A stretch of 64,000 nt of DNA from Arthrobacter sp. AQ5-05. GTDB lineage: Bacteria > Actinomycetota > Actinomycetes > Actinomycetales > Micrococcaceae. The position numbers were made by a program, and so were the translations under genes. Shown in pieces: positions 50,663-59,308 of the stretch (its first letter is position 1; the number at the start of each line of letters is the position of its first letter). The DNA is taken from contig NZ_QMKQ01000007.1 of NCBI RefSeq assembly GCF_003287975.1, forward strand, positions 62,001-126,000, in the 5' to 3' direction. The notes under the pieces are model-generated. The model was not told the origin of the DNA. It searched no databases and worked only from the letters and a program-made list of their open reading frames with translations.

Positions 50663-50680
50663 TAGGTGCAAATACACCTA
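50663..50680. promoter_or_regulatory. Dyad upstream of pdxS, possible operator
   Basis: TAGGTG and CACCTA form a perfect 6-bp dyad with a six-base spacer in an AT-richer patch about 95 bases before the pdxS start. A regulator of B6 synthesis, for example a MocR-type PdxR encoded elsewhere, could bind it. This is inferred from symmetry and position only. Confidence 0.35.
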
Positions 50681-51016
50681 CTGTCCAGCGCGGAAAGCGG
50701 CAGGGAAAATGCTGCGAAAACTCGACCGTTATCGCAAAACCTCCTAGTGGGAGCCTCAATTTAGGATTGCACACCGTTTTCCGTCCACGCCCCGGATCTC
50801 GATGGCGAAAGACACGGAAAATCAAATGCCGCCCTGACCTCTGGGCCCCATTCGGGCAACAGGGCGCCCGACTTTTCCACGCTCGCGCCGGAATCCCTGT
50901 CCCCTCGGTTCGCTGCACCCGCACACGCCCGATCCGTTCCCCGGGGCCGCAGGCGGCAAGCGCAAGGAGTGGCACTGGCCGAAGCATCGTCGGCGATGCC
51001 TGCTTGCATATTAAAC

Positions 51017-51052
51017 GGATTGGCCGCCGGGGTCATCCCCGACGGCCAATCC
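51017..51052 (-). terminator. Terminator downstream of the HIT gene
   Basis: A 16-bp stem with one mismatch (51017-51032 with 51037-51052) and a TCAT loop is followed on the minus strand by GTTTAATAT. It ends the thrS-HIT unit. Confidence 0.85.
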
Positions 51053-51070
51053 ATGAAGTGCCATGTCGTT

Positions 51071-51679
51071 TTAGTCGATGTCCGCCCAGCCGGCGGCAAG
51101 GTCCACGCGGATGTCGCTGAGCGTTGCCGGGATGGCTTTGGTCTCGGCAATGATCGGGAAGAAGTTTCCGTCCCCCGCCCAGCGCGGGACCACGTGCTGG
51201 TGCAGGTGAGCGGCAATCCCCGCACCTCCGGTGACGCCTTGGTTCATGCCCAGGTTGAAACCGGTGGGACGCGAGACGTGCCGCAGCACGCGCATGGCCT
51301 TTTGGGCCAGCGCTGCCATCTCAGCGGTTTCCTCCGCCGTGATGTCGGTGTAGTCCGGCACGTGGCGGTACGGGCAGATCAGCAGGTGGCCCGGGTTGTA
51401 CGGGAAGAGGTTCAGGATCACGTAGGCGGTCTTGCCGCGGTGGATGATCAGCGAATCCTCGTCGCTGCGGGTCGGCCCGGCGCAGAAGGGACAGGATTCC
51501 TCGTCCTTGACCTGGTCCTGGCCGGCCTTGATGTAGGCCATCCGGTAGGGAGTCCACAGGCGCTGGAACGAATCGGGCACCCCGGCGAGTTCGAAGTCGT
51601 CGGTGATGGCGGCATCGGCTGCTTCCTGGGACGCGCCACCCGGATGGGTGGATGCGTAGACGTTCGTGGACTCCCCCAT
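51071..51679 (-). CDS. HIT-family nucleotide hydrolase/phosphorylase
   Basis: This 202-residue protein has a zinc-like CPFC near residue 64 and the histidine triad HLHQHVVPRW. It matches the actinobacterial group that includes mycobacterial AP4A phosphorylase (Rv2613c), so it probably splits diadenosine tetraphosphate. It is five bases downstream of thrS; synthetases make AP4A as a by-product, which fits the pairing. The ATG at 51679 has a poor ribosome site and relies on coupling. Confidence 0.9.
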   Translation of the reverse strand: MGESTNVYASTHPGGASQEAADAAITDDFELAGVPDSFQRLWTPYRMAYIKAGQDQVKDEESCPFCAGPTRSDEDSLIIHRGKTAYVILNLFPYNPGHLLICPYRHVPDYTDITAEETAEMAALAQKAMRVLRHVSRPTGFNLGMNQGVTGGAGIAAHLHQHVVPRWAGDGNFFPIIAETKAIPATLSDIRVDLAAGWADID

Positions 51680-51683
51680 GGAT

Positions 51684-53687
51684 CTAGGCTTCCCGGTTCT
51701 TCACGGCCGCGACGATGCGCGCGACGGCCTCGTCGACCGGCACGCCGTTGTCGGTGCTGCCATCGCGGAAGCGGAAGGACACCGCCCCGGCCTCGGCATC
51801 CTCGCCGCCGGCGATGAGCACGAACGGGACCTTTTCCTTCGACGCGGTGCGGATCTTCTTCGGGAACCGGTCCGAGGAGATGTCCGCCTCGGCACGGATG
51901 CCCGCGGCCTTGAGCTTGTCGATGACATCGAACATGTACTCGTTGAAGGCCTCGGCCACCGGGATGCCCACAACCTGGACCGGGGAGAGCCAGGCCGGGA
52001 AGGCGCCGGCGTAGTGCTCGGTGAGCACGCCCATGAAGCGTTCCACGGAACCGAACAGGGCGCGGTGGATCATCACCGGGCGCTGGCGGGTGCCATCGGC
52101 GGCCTGGTACTCGAGCTCGAAGCGCTCGGGCAGGTTGAAGTCCAGCTGGATGGTGGACATCTGCCAGGTGCGGCCCAGCGCGTCCTTGGCCTGCACGGAG
52201 ATCTTCGGGCCGTAGAAGGCGGCTCCTCCCGGGTCCGGGACCAGCTCCAGGCCCGAGGCCTCGGCGACCTCGGCCAGGGTGCGGGTCGCTTCCTCCCAGA
52301 CGTCGTCGTCGCCGACGAACTTCTCCGGGTTCTTGGTGGAGAGCTCCAGGTAGAAGTCATCCAGCCCGTAGTCCTTGAGCAGCCCGAGCACGAAGTTCAG
52401 TGTTTCGGTCAGCTCGTCCTTCATCTGCTCCTTGGTGCAGTAGATGTGGGCGTCGTCCTGTGTCATGCCGCGCACGCGGGTCAGGCCGTGGACCACGCCG
52501 GACTTCTCGTAGCGGTAGACCGAGCCGAATTCGAACAAACGCAGCGGCAGTTCGCGGTAGGACCGTCCGCGCGAGCGGAAGATCAGGTTGTGCATGGGGC
52601 AGTTCATGGGCTTGAGGTAGTAGTCCTGGCCGGGCTTGCGCACCGTGCCGTCCTCGTTGAGCTCCGCGTCCACGTGCATCGGCGGGAACATGCCGTCCTT
52701 GTACCAGTCAAGGTGCCCGGAGACCTCGTAGAGGTGGCCCTTGGTGATGTGCGGGGTGTAGACGAACTCGTAGCCGGCCTCGACGTGGCGGGCACGCGAG
52801 TAGTCTTCCATTTCCTTGCGGATGATGCCGCCGCGCGGGTGGAACACCGGCAGGCCGGAACCCAGCTCGTCGGGGAAGGAGAAGAGGTCGAGTTCGACGC
52901 CGAGCTTGCGGTGGTCGCGGCGTTCGGCCTCGGCGATGCGCTCCTGGTAGGCCTTCAGGGCGTCCTTGGTCGGCCAGGCCGTGCCGTAGATGCGCTGCAG
53001 CTGCTGGTTGTCTTGGTTGCCCAGCCAGTAGGCGGCCGAGGTGCGGGTCAGCGCGAAGGCGTTGGAGATCAGCTTGGTGTTGGGCAGGTGCGGGCCGCGG
53101 CACAAATCGCACCAGACGGTCTCGCCGGACTTGCGGTCGACGTTGTCGTAGACGGTGATTTCGCCGGCGCCGACCTCGACGTTGACGCCCTCGCCGGCCG
53201 AGTCGGCTTCGTTGGCCTTCTTCAGCAGCTCGAGCTTGTAGGGTTCGTTGGCCATGGCCTTGCGGGCCTCGTCCTCTGTGACGACGCGGCGGGCGAACTT
53301 CTGGTTCTGGTTCACGATCTTGAGCATCATCTTCTCGAGGGTCTTCAAGTCCTCGGGAGTGAACGGCTCGGCGACGTCGAAGTCGAAGTAGAAGCCGTCG
53401 GTGATGTACGGGCCGATGCCCAGCTTGGCATCCGGGCGCAGCTGCTGCACGGCCTGGGCCATGACGTGCGCGGTGGAGTGGCGCAGCACCTCGAGCCCGG
53501 CGGGGGAATCGATGGTGACGCGTTCGACGGTGGTTCCGGCCTCCAGCGGGCGGGAAAGGTCGCGCAGCACGCCATCGACGTGCATGACGACGACCTCGCG
53601 GTCGTCAAAGTACAGCTCGGCCCCGGTAGTGCCGGCATTCACCTCGCGTTGTTCGCCATCGACGGTCAGTGTGATTTGCTCAAGCAC
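51684..53687 (-). CDS. thrS: Threonyl-tRNA synthetase
   Basis: This 667-residue class II synthetase has an N-terminal TGS domain ([20 protein letters not shown]), the editing domain with [15 protein letters not shown], and the catalytic core with zinc-site [13 protein letters not shown] and [15 protein letters not shown]. The anticodon domain ends it. The start is GTG at 53687 with GAGGAG five bases upstream. It forms an operon with the HIT gene. Confidence 0.98.
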   Translation of the reverse strand: MLEQITLTVDGEQREVNAGTTGAELYFDDREVVVMHVDGVLRDLSRPLEAGTTVERVTIDSPAGLEVLRHSTAHVMAQAVQQLRPDAKLGIGPYITDGFYFDFDVAEPFTPEDLKTLEKMMLKIVNQNQKFARRVVTEDEARKAMANEPYKLELLKKANEADSAGEGVNVEVGAGEITVYDNVDRKSGETVWCDLCRGPHLPNTKLISNAFALTRTSAAYWLGNQDNQQLQRIYGTAWPTKDALKAYQERIAEAERRDHRKLGVELDLFSFPDELGSGLPVFHPRGGIIRKEMEDYSRARHVEAGYEFVYTPHITKGHLYEVSGHLDWYKDGMFPPMHVDAELNEDGTVRKPGQDYYLKPMNCPMHNLIFRSRGRSYRELPLRLFEFGSVYRYEKSGVVHGLTRVRGMTQDDAHIYCTKEQMKDELTETLNFVLGLLKDYGLDDFYLELSTKNPEKFVGDDDVWEEATRTLAEVAEASGLELVPDPGGAAFYGPKISVQAKDALGRTWQMSTIQLDFNLPERFELEYQAADGTRQRPVMIHRALFGSVERFMGVLTEHYAGAFPAWLSPVQVVGIPVAEAFNEYMFDVIDKLKAAGIRAEADISSDRFPKKIRTASKEKVPFVLIAGGEDAEAGAVSFRFRDGSTDNGVPVDEAVARIVAAVKNREA

Positions 53688-53843
53688 TACGGCTCCTCGT
53701 TTCGTGGTTCGGCTTCATGGCTTGTGGCGTACGGTGGCCACAACCAGCCAACTACCAGCTTAACCGACGCCCGCCGGTGCCAACCAATCGAAAACCACGC
53801 ATGTCATCACGGCCCGGGCCCCGATGGTCCCAATAGGCCCAGG

Positions 53844-54491
53844 CTATGCGTGCTCCGGGTACTTGAGCACCGCCAGCACCCGTCGCTGGTCGCCCCCGGA
53901 TGGCTCGAGGCCCAGCTTGGAGAAGATCGCGGTGATGTTCTTCTCCACCGCCCCGGCGGAGAGGATGAGCTCCGCGCAGATCCCCGCGTTGGTGCGCCCC
54001 TGCGCTATGAGTTCGAGCACCGATTGCTCCCGCGGGGTCAGCATCTCCAGCCCCGCGGCCCGGTTCGAGACGCTCATGAGCTGGCGGACGACCTCCGGGT
54101 CGAGCACGGTTTCCCCGGCGGCAATCCGTGCCAGCGCCTCGATGAACGAGCCCACCCGCCACCCGGTCCTTGAGCAGGTATCCGGTCCCCGAGGGCTGTC
54201 CGGCAAAAAACCGGGATACGTAGCGCGTCTCCGCGTATAGGGAGAGCCCCCAGCACCCCGACGCTGGGGTCGGTGGTGCGCAGGGCCAGGGCAGCGCGGA
54301 TGCCCTCGTTGGTGTGGGTCGGCGGCATCCGGTTGTCCAGGATCACCACGTCGGGAGCGTCGGTGGCCAGGGAGGCGAGCAGGTCCTCGGCGTTGTCCAC
54401 CGCGGCAACCACCTGATGCCCGCGGCCGGTCAGCAACTCGGTGAGCCCGGCAGCCCGGCAGGGCAGAATCCTCGGCAATGGAAATCCCCAT
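53844..54491 (-). pseudogene. NarL/LuxR-type response regulator, broken by several frameshifts
   Basis: The remains of a roughly 215-residue regulator can be pieced together from three frames: ISIAEDSAL, then LTELLTGRGHQVVAAVDNAE and PDVVILDNRMPPTHTNEG (phospho-acceptor Asp present), then TRYVSRFFAGQPSGTGYLLK, and finally an intact LuxR HTH (LTPREQSVLELIAQGRTNAG). Frame changes lie near 54441-54462, 54232-54245 and 54156-54162. It resembles the intact regulator at 57279, so they are probably paralogs. The ATG at 54491 has no clear ribosome site. Confidence 0.85.
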
Positions 54492-54494
54492 GCC

Positions 54495-55222
54495 CCAGTT
54501 TCCCCCGGCTCCTTCCCGTCCAAGAAAGCGGCAGCCTGAGAGTGACCTCGTGGACCCTCCCCGGGGCGAGGAAATGTCCAATGTCCCGTCAACGTTCGTG
54601 GCACGGGCTTTGAGTCCCTCGATGCCGCTTCCGGTTGCCGGGTCCACTCCCCCCGATGCCGTCGTCAAGCACGCTGAGCACCAGCTGCTTCCCGATCCCT
54701 GCGGTGGCGACCTTCATGGTGATGCGTGTGCCTCCGGAGTGCTTGGCCGCGTTGTTCAGCAGTTCCGCGGTGCAGAAGTACGCGATGGCCTCGATCGCCG
54801 GGCTGGGGCGGGAAGCCGGCGAATAGGTCAGGGACACGGGCATCGGGCCGCCGCAACCAGCGATTCCAGCGCCGTGTCCAGGTCATCGTTGATGGCGGCG
54901 GGCCGGATGACGCTGGCCAGGCCGCGCAGGTGGTTCAACGCATCGGTTGCCGCTCCTTGTCGGCAATGCTCAGCCCGATGACTGTCACCAGGAGGGATGC
55001 ACCCAGCGAGATCATCAGGATGGCATGGGTGAATCCGAAAGGAGCATGGAACAGCATGGCCCAGTGGTAGGCAAAGGCTCGCCAGGTTTTCTTCTTGAAG
55101 AATGCCGGCACGAACTTTTGGTCCTTTACTACCGCGAAACGAGGGTCAGCATGGGTTTCGATTGCGGCCAGGGGCGACCCTGTGGGGATGATTTCCTGCT
55201 CCGATGCGAATGAATTGCCATT
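54495..55222 (-). pseudogene. Sensor histidine kinase, internally deleted and frameshifted
   Basis: The N-terminus (MNGNSFASEQEIIPTGSPLA, then a membrane stretch including FGFTHAILMISLGASLLVTV) looks like the putative-sensor domain of actinobacterial kinases. It is joined near 54940 to a dimerisation remnant (DALNHLRGLASVIRPAAIND) and a HATPase piece (AELLNNAAKHSGGTRITMKV, VLDDGIGG), with frame changes near 54940, 54840, 54650 and 54560. Most of the sensor and dimerisation regions are gone. It was the partner of the broken regulator directly downstream. The 3' end is approximate. Confidence 0.78.
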
Positions 55223-55531
55223 CATGCTTCCTGGCATTCTACGGAAAAGCCCCGCTGGACATGGGGAAAGCCACCGGGACACCCGGGGGTTGTCCCCCGA
55301 GTATCCATCGTTCCGCACATCACCGTTTCCATTAGGGCCCCAAGGATTCACCTAGGGTTAGGGCCTTAACCTTGGGCAACGGAGGCTTTGCCCAAGGTTA
55401 AGGCTCTAACCTTGGATAAGGATCCGATAAACCAAGGTTAAGTACCTAACCTTGGATAAGATAAGAATCGGCCAAAGTTACGGACCCCTGCTTTTGGCAA
55501 AGGATGCGTACACCAAACGTTAGGAATGCGG
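55223..55531. other. Intergenic region upstream of the Fic gene
   Basis: These 309 bases hold no gene. The second half contains the 40-bp-periodic dyad array (55352-55511). The first half (55223-55351) has only short GC-rich palindromic runs. Base composition drops from the flanking high GC towards the Fic gene. Confidence 0.7.
55352..55511. repeat. Four-unit, 40-bp-periodic array of CCAAGGTTA-N6-TAACCTTGG dyads
   Basis: Units begin at 55352, 55392, 55432 and 55472, exactly 40 bases apart. Each has a left arm, a six-base variable centre and a right arm, then a 16-base spacer. Units two and three are perfect (9-bp arms). Unit one differs at two arm positions, both leaving G-T pairs. Unit four is more diverged (left arm CCAAAGTTA, right end CTTTTGG). 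A partial fifth left arm (CCAAACGTTA) is at 55513-55522. Adjacent units also pair: TAACCTTGGGCAA (55367-55379) with TTGCCCAAGGTTA (55388-55400). The array ends at the Fic start. Confidence 0.85.
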
Positions 55532-56776
55532 ATGCAAACGCTGTGGCCAATCCACGGAACGGAGCACCAAACCTGGAGTCCAAGCGGGCAGGGACCCAAG
55601 GAAGACCGAATCTTTTCCGTCTTTCAAGCCAGCATTCCACCTTTCATCGCCAACACGGATTGGGTTCCCACAGCGGAACTCTCCACTCTGTGTGAAACTG
55701 CTGTCATTGCCATCACCCGGCTGGATGCCAAGGCAGGTTTGCTGCTATCACCATTGACAGCGTTTTTGCTGCGCAACGAAGCAGAGTCCTCTTCGAAAAT
55801 CGAATCCGTCGAAGCCCCCCAAATCGACCTCGCGCGAGCTGCGCTCGGCATAAGATCCAGCGACCATGCCAAGTCCACTGTTGCTGCTGCCGATGCAATC
55901 GAGGATCTCATCCTTGCCGCCGAGAACCGAAACCCTGCCGACGAAGAAGCCTTGACGGACGCACACCGGATCCTCATGAAGAATGATCCGACGGAAATGA
56001 AACATGCCGGCACGTTCCGGGACGTCCAAAACTGGATCGGCGGTTCCGACTACTCCCCGAGGAACGCGGTGCACGTTCCTCCGGCACCTGCTCGCGTTGG
56101 ATCGTTGATGGACGACCTGCACGTTTTTTGTTCCCGCACCGACCTACCAGTCCTAGCGCAAGCCGCACTCGCGCATGGCCAATTTGAAAATATCCACCCT
56201 TTTACCGACGGCAACGGCCGCATCGGCCGGGCACTGATCAACGCCATTCTTCGCCATCGGGGCCTCACTCAATCTGCCGTCATTCCGATTGCTTCGGCCT
56301 TCGCCGCACGACGGGACTGGTATTTCGAAGTGGTCAGCGCCTACCGTGCCGGGCAGGCCTCACTGCTGGTGGAGTTCCTTGCCAGCAGCGCAATCGTAGT
56401 GTGCATGGAAGCGGAGGCCTCGGCGCTCACCCTCGCCGAGCTGCCTGAGCAATGGCGCGAAAAGGCCAAGCCGCGTGGCGGTTCAGCCGCAGCACTATTG
56501 ATCGATTCGCTGCTGGCAACTCCACTGATCACGGTTGAATCCGCCGCATGGCGTCTGGGGCTGAGCGAAACTGCCGCCAACTCCGGGATCCAGAAACTCG
56601 TTGAGACGGGAGTGCTCAAATTCGTGGGCCGCGGGAAACGCGATCAAGCGTGGAGTGCATCCGACGTCACCGACGAGGCGGAGGGCCTGGTGCAGCGCAT
56701 CGGCGAACATCGCGAATACCTGTTGACACCGAATGTACGGGCCCATCTGTCCAAACGCGGGCTGCTGGGCTCCTGA
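55532..56776 (+). CDS. Fic/DOC-family protein (AMPylase-like) with N-terminal Fic_N and C-terminal winged helix
   Basis: This 414-residue protein has a Fic_N-type helical start, the inhibitory-helix region SSSKIES near residues 86-92, and the catalytic motif HPFTDGNGRIGR from residue 222, matching HPFxxGNGRxxR. The C-terminal 110 residues resemble a winged helix (ESAAWRLGLSETAANSGIQK). Such enzymes transfer AMP to proteins. ATG at 55532 is preferred over 55526 because AGGA lies six bases upstream. GC content is visibly lower than the flanks, suggesting acquisition. It follows the dyad array, which the winged helix might bind (inference). No antitoxin partner gene is present. Confidence 0.9.
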   Translation: MQTLWPIHGTEHQTWSPSGQGPKEDRIFSVFQASIPPFIANTDWVPTAELSTLCETAVIAITRLDAKAGLLLSPLTAFLLRNEAESSSKIESVEAPQIDLARAALGIRSSDHAKSTVAAADAIEDLILAAENRNPADEEALTDAHRILMKNDPTEMKHAGTFRDVQNWIGGSDYSPRNAVHVPPAPARVGSLMDDLHVFCSRTDLPVLAQAALAHGQFENIHPFTDGNGRIGRALINAILRHRGLTQSAVIPIASAFAARRDWYFEVVSAYRAGQASLLVEFLASSAIVVCMEAEASALTLAELPEQWREKAKPRGGSAAALLIDSLLATPLITVESAAWRLGLSETAANSGIQKLVETGVLKFVGRGKRDQAWSASDVTDEAEGLVQRIGEHREYLLTPNVRAHLSKRGLLGS

Positions 56777-56829
56777 GACCGGCTGTCACCCCCTAGCTAC
56801 TTGTCAGCCAGCCGGGCTAGCATCTAGTC

Positions 56830-57282
56830 ATGGAACCCAGGGTGAATCTCAGCAAGTCCGATCCTGCTGCGTATGCGGCGCTGTTGGCCATGAACAAGGC
56901 CGCCAGCGATTCTGCCGATGCCGCAGGAATTGATCCCAAGCTTCGCGAGCTGCTCAAGGTGCGGGCCTCGCAAATCAATGGCTGCACCTATTGCCTGCGC
57001 ATGCATACCCGCGATGCCCTGAAACTCGGTGAGAGCACCGATCGCCTGGCGCTGGTCTCCGCGTGGGCCGACTCCGAATACTTCACGGCCGTCGAACGCG
57101 CGGCCTTGGCATTGTGCGAGTCCATCACCATGGTCTCGGTGGACCACGTCCCGCATGGGGTGTACACCATGGCCCGGGCGGTGCTTTCCGACGAGCAGAT
57201 CTCAGCCGTCGCCTGGCTGAGCGCGGCCATCAACATGTTCAACCGGGTCGCGATCACTTCCCGCTACCCGGTCAAGCCCTAG
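56830..57282 (+). CDS. Carboxymuconolactone decarboxylase / AhpD-like protein
   Basis: This 150-residue helical protein has the AhpD-type redox motif CTYCLRMH, with Cys52, Cys55 and His59, in SQINGCTYCLRMHTRDALKL. Members of this branch reduce peroxides or act as general thiol peroxidases; the alternative decarboxylase role needs different residues. The ATG at 56830 has no visible ribosome site. It overlaps the convergent response regulator by four bases at the shared CTAG. Confidence 0.87.
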   Translation: MEPRVNLSKSDPAAYAALLAMNKAASDSADAAGIDPKLRELLKVRASQINGCTYCLRMHTRDALKLGESTDRLALVSAWADSEYFTAVERAALALCESITMVSVDHVPHGVYTMARAVLSDEQISAVAWLSAAINMFNRVAITSRYPVKP

Positions 57283-57929
57283 TTGCTTCCCTGCGACTGC
57301 AGGTAGGTGACGACCGCCAGGACCCTGCGGTGGTCCTGCGGGGCCACGGGCAGCTCGAACTTGGCCAGGATGTTTCCCCCGTGCGTCTCCACGGTGCGTT
57401 CGGTCAGCCACAGGAGTTGGGCAATGCCCAGGTTGGTGCGGCCCTCGGCCATCAGCGCCAGCACCTCGCGCTCGCGCAGGGTCAGCGCCTCGACACGGCG
57501 GTTGCTGCGTGCGGCTCCGATGAGTTCAACAACCGTTTCCGGGTCCAGTGCCGTTCCGCCCTCGCGCACCCGGTTCAGGGTCTCGAGGAATTCGTTCACC
57601 TCCAGCACCCGGTCCTTGAGCAGGTACGCGAAGTACCCGCCGGGGACCAGCCGGGCGGTATGTGCGGTTTCCACGTGCTGGGACAGCAGCACGATGCCCA
57701 TCCGCGGGAATTCGCCGCGCAGCAACACCGCCGCACGCGCCCCGTCATCGGTGAGGCCCGGGGGCATGGGCACGACGCAGACCAGCACGTCCGGTTCCAG
57801 GGCCCGCGTCCGCGCCAATGCGGCCTCGGCATTCCCGACCGCAGCAACCACCTCGTGCCCCGGATCCTCCAAAAGGTTCGAGAGCCCCTGGCGAAAGAGC
57901 GCGGAATCCTCGGCGATGATTATGCGCAT
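57279..57929 (-). CDS. NarL/LuxR-type response regulator lacking the phospho-acceptor Asp
   Basis: This 216-residue regulator has a receiver domain (MRIIIAEDSALFRQGLSNLL, then YFAYLLKDRV with the conserved lysine) and a C-terminal LuxR HTH (ALTLREREVLALMAEGRTNL). At the position of the phosphorylated aspartate the sequence reads PDVLVCVVPMPP, with Val52 where the paralog at 53844 has Asp (PDVVILDNRMPP). It is therefore probably not controlled by phosphorylation, or is an early pseudogene. ATG at 57929 overlaps the kinase remnant's stop. The reading frame is otherwise complete. Confidence 0.88.
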   Translation of the reverse strand: MRIIIAEDSALFRQGLSNLLEDPGHEVVAAVGNAEAALARTRALEPDVLVCVVPMPPGLTDDGARAAVLLRGEFPRMGIVLLSQHVETAHTARLVPGGYFAYLLKDRVLEVNEFLETLNRVREGGTALDPETVVELIGAARSNRRVEALTLREREVLALMAEGRTNLGIAQLLWLTERTVETHGGNILAKFELPVAPQDHRRVLAVVTYLQSQGSN

Positions 57930-58290
57930 GGCAGCACCGCCTCGATGAGGGTTCCGCGGCCGTCTTGGCTGCGCACGTTCATTGATCCGCCCAACGCCCC
58001 GACCCTGTCGGCCGGGCCCGCCAGTCCCCCCACCCGGGGTGCACGTGGCCCCGCCGCGGCCATCGCCGCTCACGCTCAAGCGGACTGATTCACCTTCCCG
58101 CCCCAGCCTGACGGTGATATGCCGGGCCCCTGCATGCTTGACGGCGTTGTGCACCGCTTCGGCGGCCACGAAATAGGCGTTGGCTCCCACGATCTCCGGG
58201 ACGAGGCCCAAGGAATCGCCGATCCGCAGCTGCACCGGCGTCGGGGAACGGCCGCTGAGCTGCCGCAGCGCGGCGAGGTCCACCGAGGCC
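57920..58290 (-). pseudogene. C-terminal remnant of a histidine kinase, fused in frame to hipA
   Basis: Only the end of the kinase survives: SGRSPTPVQLRIGDSLGLVP, an N-box-like AAEAVHNAVKHAGARHITVR and the late GALGGSMNVRSQDGRGTLIE, ending VLPCA with the stop overlapping the regulator start. A frame change lies near 58030. Upstream of about 58290 the same reading frame continues into hipA sequence, with no start codon or gap between. The kinase was the likely partner of the adjacent regulator. Confidence 0.75.
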
Positions 58291-59299
58291 GCGGCCCTGG
58301 GCGGCAGGCCGAGGGCGTCGGCAAATTCCGTCCAATGCCGGGCCTTGAGGTTCTTGAGTTTTCCCGCGATCGGCAGCGCCATGGTTTCATCGCCGTACAG
58401 CAGGGTGCAGGGCAGGTCACAGAGGGGCGAGATCTCGAAACCGCCGCCCTGCCTGCCCAGCACGGAGAGGTTCTTGGCATGAAGGTCATCGTTGCCGGCC
58501 AGCCGGGCAAAGGCGAATTGCAGGTACAGGTTGCCGCCGGCCACCACGGGGGCGATGCACAAGCGGGCCAGGGCCGACACAACGTCTTCGGCCGCCAAGC
58601 CGTACTTCGCGGCCGGGGCAGGCCCCTGGCCTGTGTCCCGTCCTCGAGGGCCATCCGGTGCCTGCGGCCAGCGGCACCCGGCCGCCGCGAACCTCTGGAC
58701 CAGCAGGCCGGCCAAGCCGTGCCTGTCATGGATGATCCGGTTGCCCGCCACCGTGAGGTTCAGGTTCCTTGCCCGGCCAGGTGTGCGGCCTCGTTGGCCA
58801 CCAGATGGGGGTTCTGCGCGGGATCGAGCTTGAGCGGATCGTGCAGGCCCCGCGTCACCAGGGGCATGGGGAGCATCGAGGCGCTGGCCTTGTCCTGTAC
58901 GCCGGGAAGTGCGTGCAGGTCCACCGAGTTCGCCAGCACGGCGAAGTCCAGGTCCTCCGGTGTGGAGGTGTCGCCCGGGGCATCGGCCCCCACGGCCAGC
59001 GGCAAGGTCAGTTCGTCGTCGAAGCCGGTCTTGGTCGCATTCATCAACCCCGTCGGCCGGCGTCCCTCGGGAAGCAGCCCCGCAAAGAACGCGGGAAGGG
59101 CATCGTTTGGCGTTTCCACCGCGGCGTTTTCCAGCCGGAGGGAAAACGCCACCGGTGCCTTGCCGCCGGCCAGGTAGCTGGCCAGGTAGCCGAAGCGGAT
59201 GCCCCCGGCGGCCGTCCTGGATAAAGTGCCCGCGTGGCTCCCGTTCTTGTAGCCGTAGGCTCGCTCGATGAACCCGAGTCGTTGGAGGTCCGGCGTCAT
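58291..59299 (-). pseudogene. HipA-like serine/threonine kinase toxin, frameshifted
   Basis: The N-terminal 179 codons (58760-59299) are intact HipA: GTLSRTAAGGIRFGYLASYL, LPAFFAGLLPEGRR, LPGVQDKASASMLP, LKLDPAQNPHLVANEAAHLA. The frame then breaks near 58765, and the rest continues in another frame with VAGNRIIHDRHGLAGLLVQR, a scrambled section near 58630-58690, and the catalytic loop GNDDLHAKNLSVL with ISPLCDLPCT. It ends by running into the kinase remnant. HipA toxins phosphorylate a tRNA synthetase; this copy should be inactive. Confidence 0.82.
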
Positions 59300-59308
59300 C
59301 GCCCGACG

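Larger units (their letters stand above)
50569..51070. other. Intergenic region upstream of pdxS
   Basis: These 502 bases hold no supported gene. They contain the dyad at 50663-50680 and the HIT-gene terminator at 51017-51052. A 112-codon minus-strand frame (50649-50987) begins like a lipoprotein signal but has no coherent continuation or ribosome site. No PdxR gene is present. Confidence 0.6.

Noticed and set aside
50649-50987. Small lipoprotein gene upstream of pdxS
   Set aside because: The frame starts MLRPVPLLALAACG, like a lipobox, but continues as basic low-complexity sequence without a ribosome site, and it crosses the likely pdxS control region.
55352-55511. CRISPR array
   Set aside because: Units are only 40 bases with a variable centre inside a dyad, spacers are 16 bases, and no cas genes are near. 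The repeats are inverted pairs, not direct CRISPR repeats.
56795-56829. Leaderless promoter for the AhpD-like gene
   Set aside because: TAGCAT lies six bases before the ATG, but no acceptable -35 is found at 16-18 bases, so the call is not supported.
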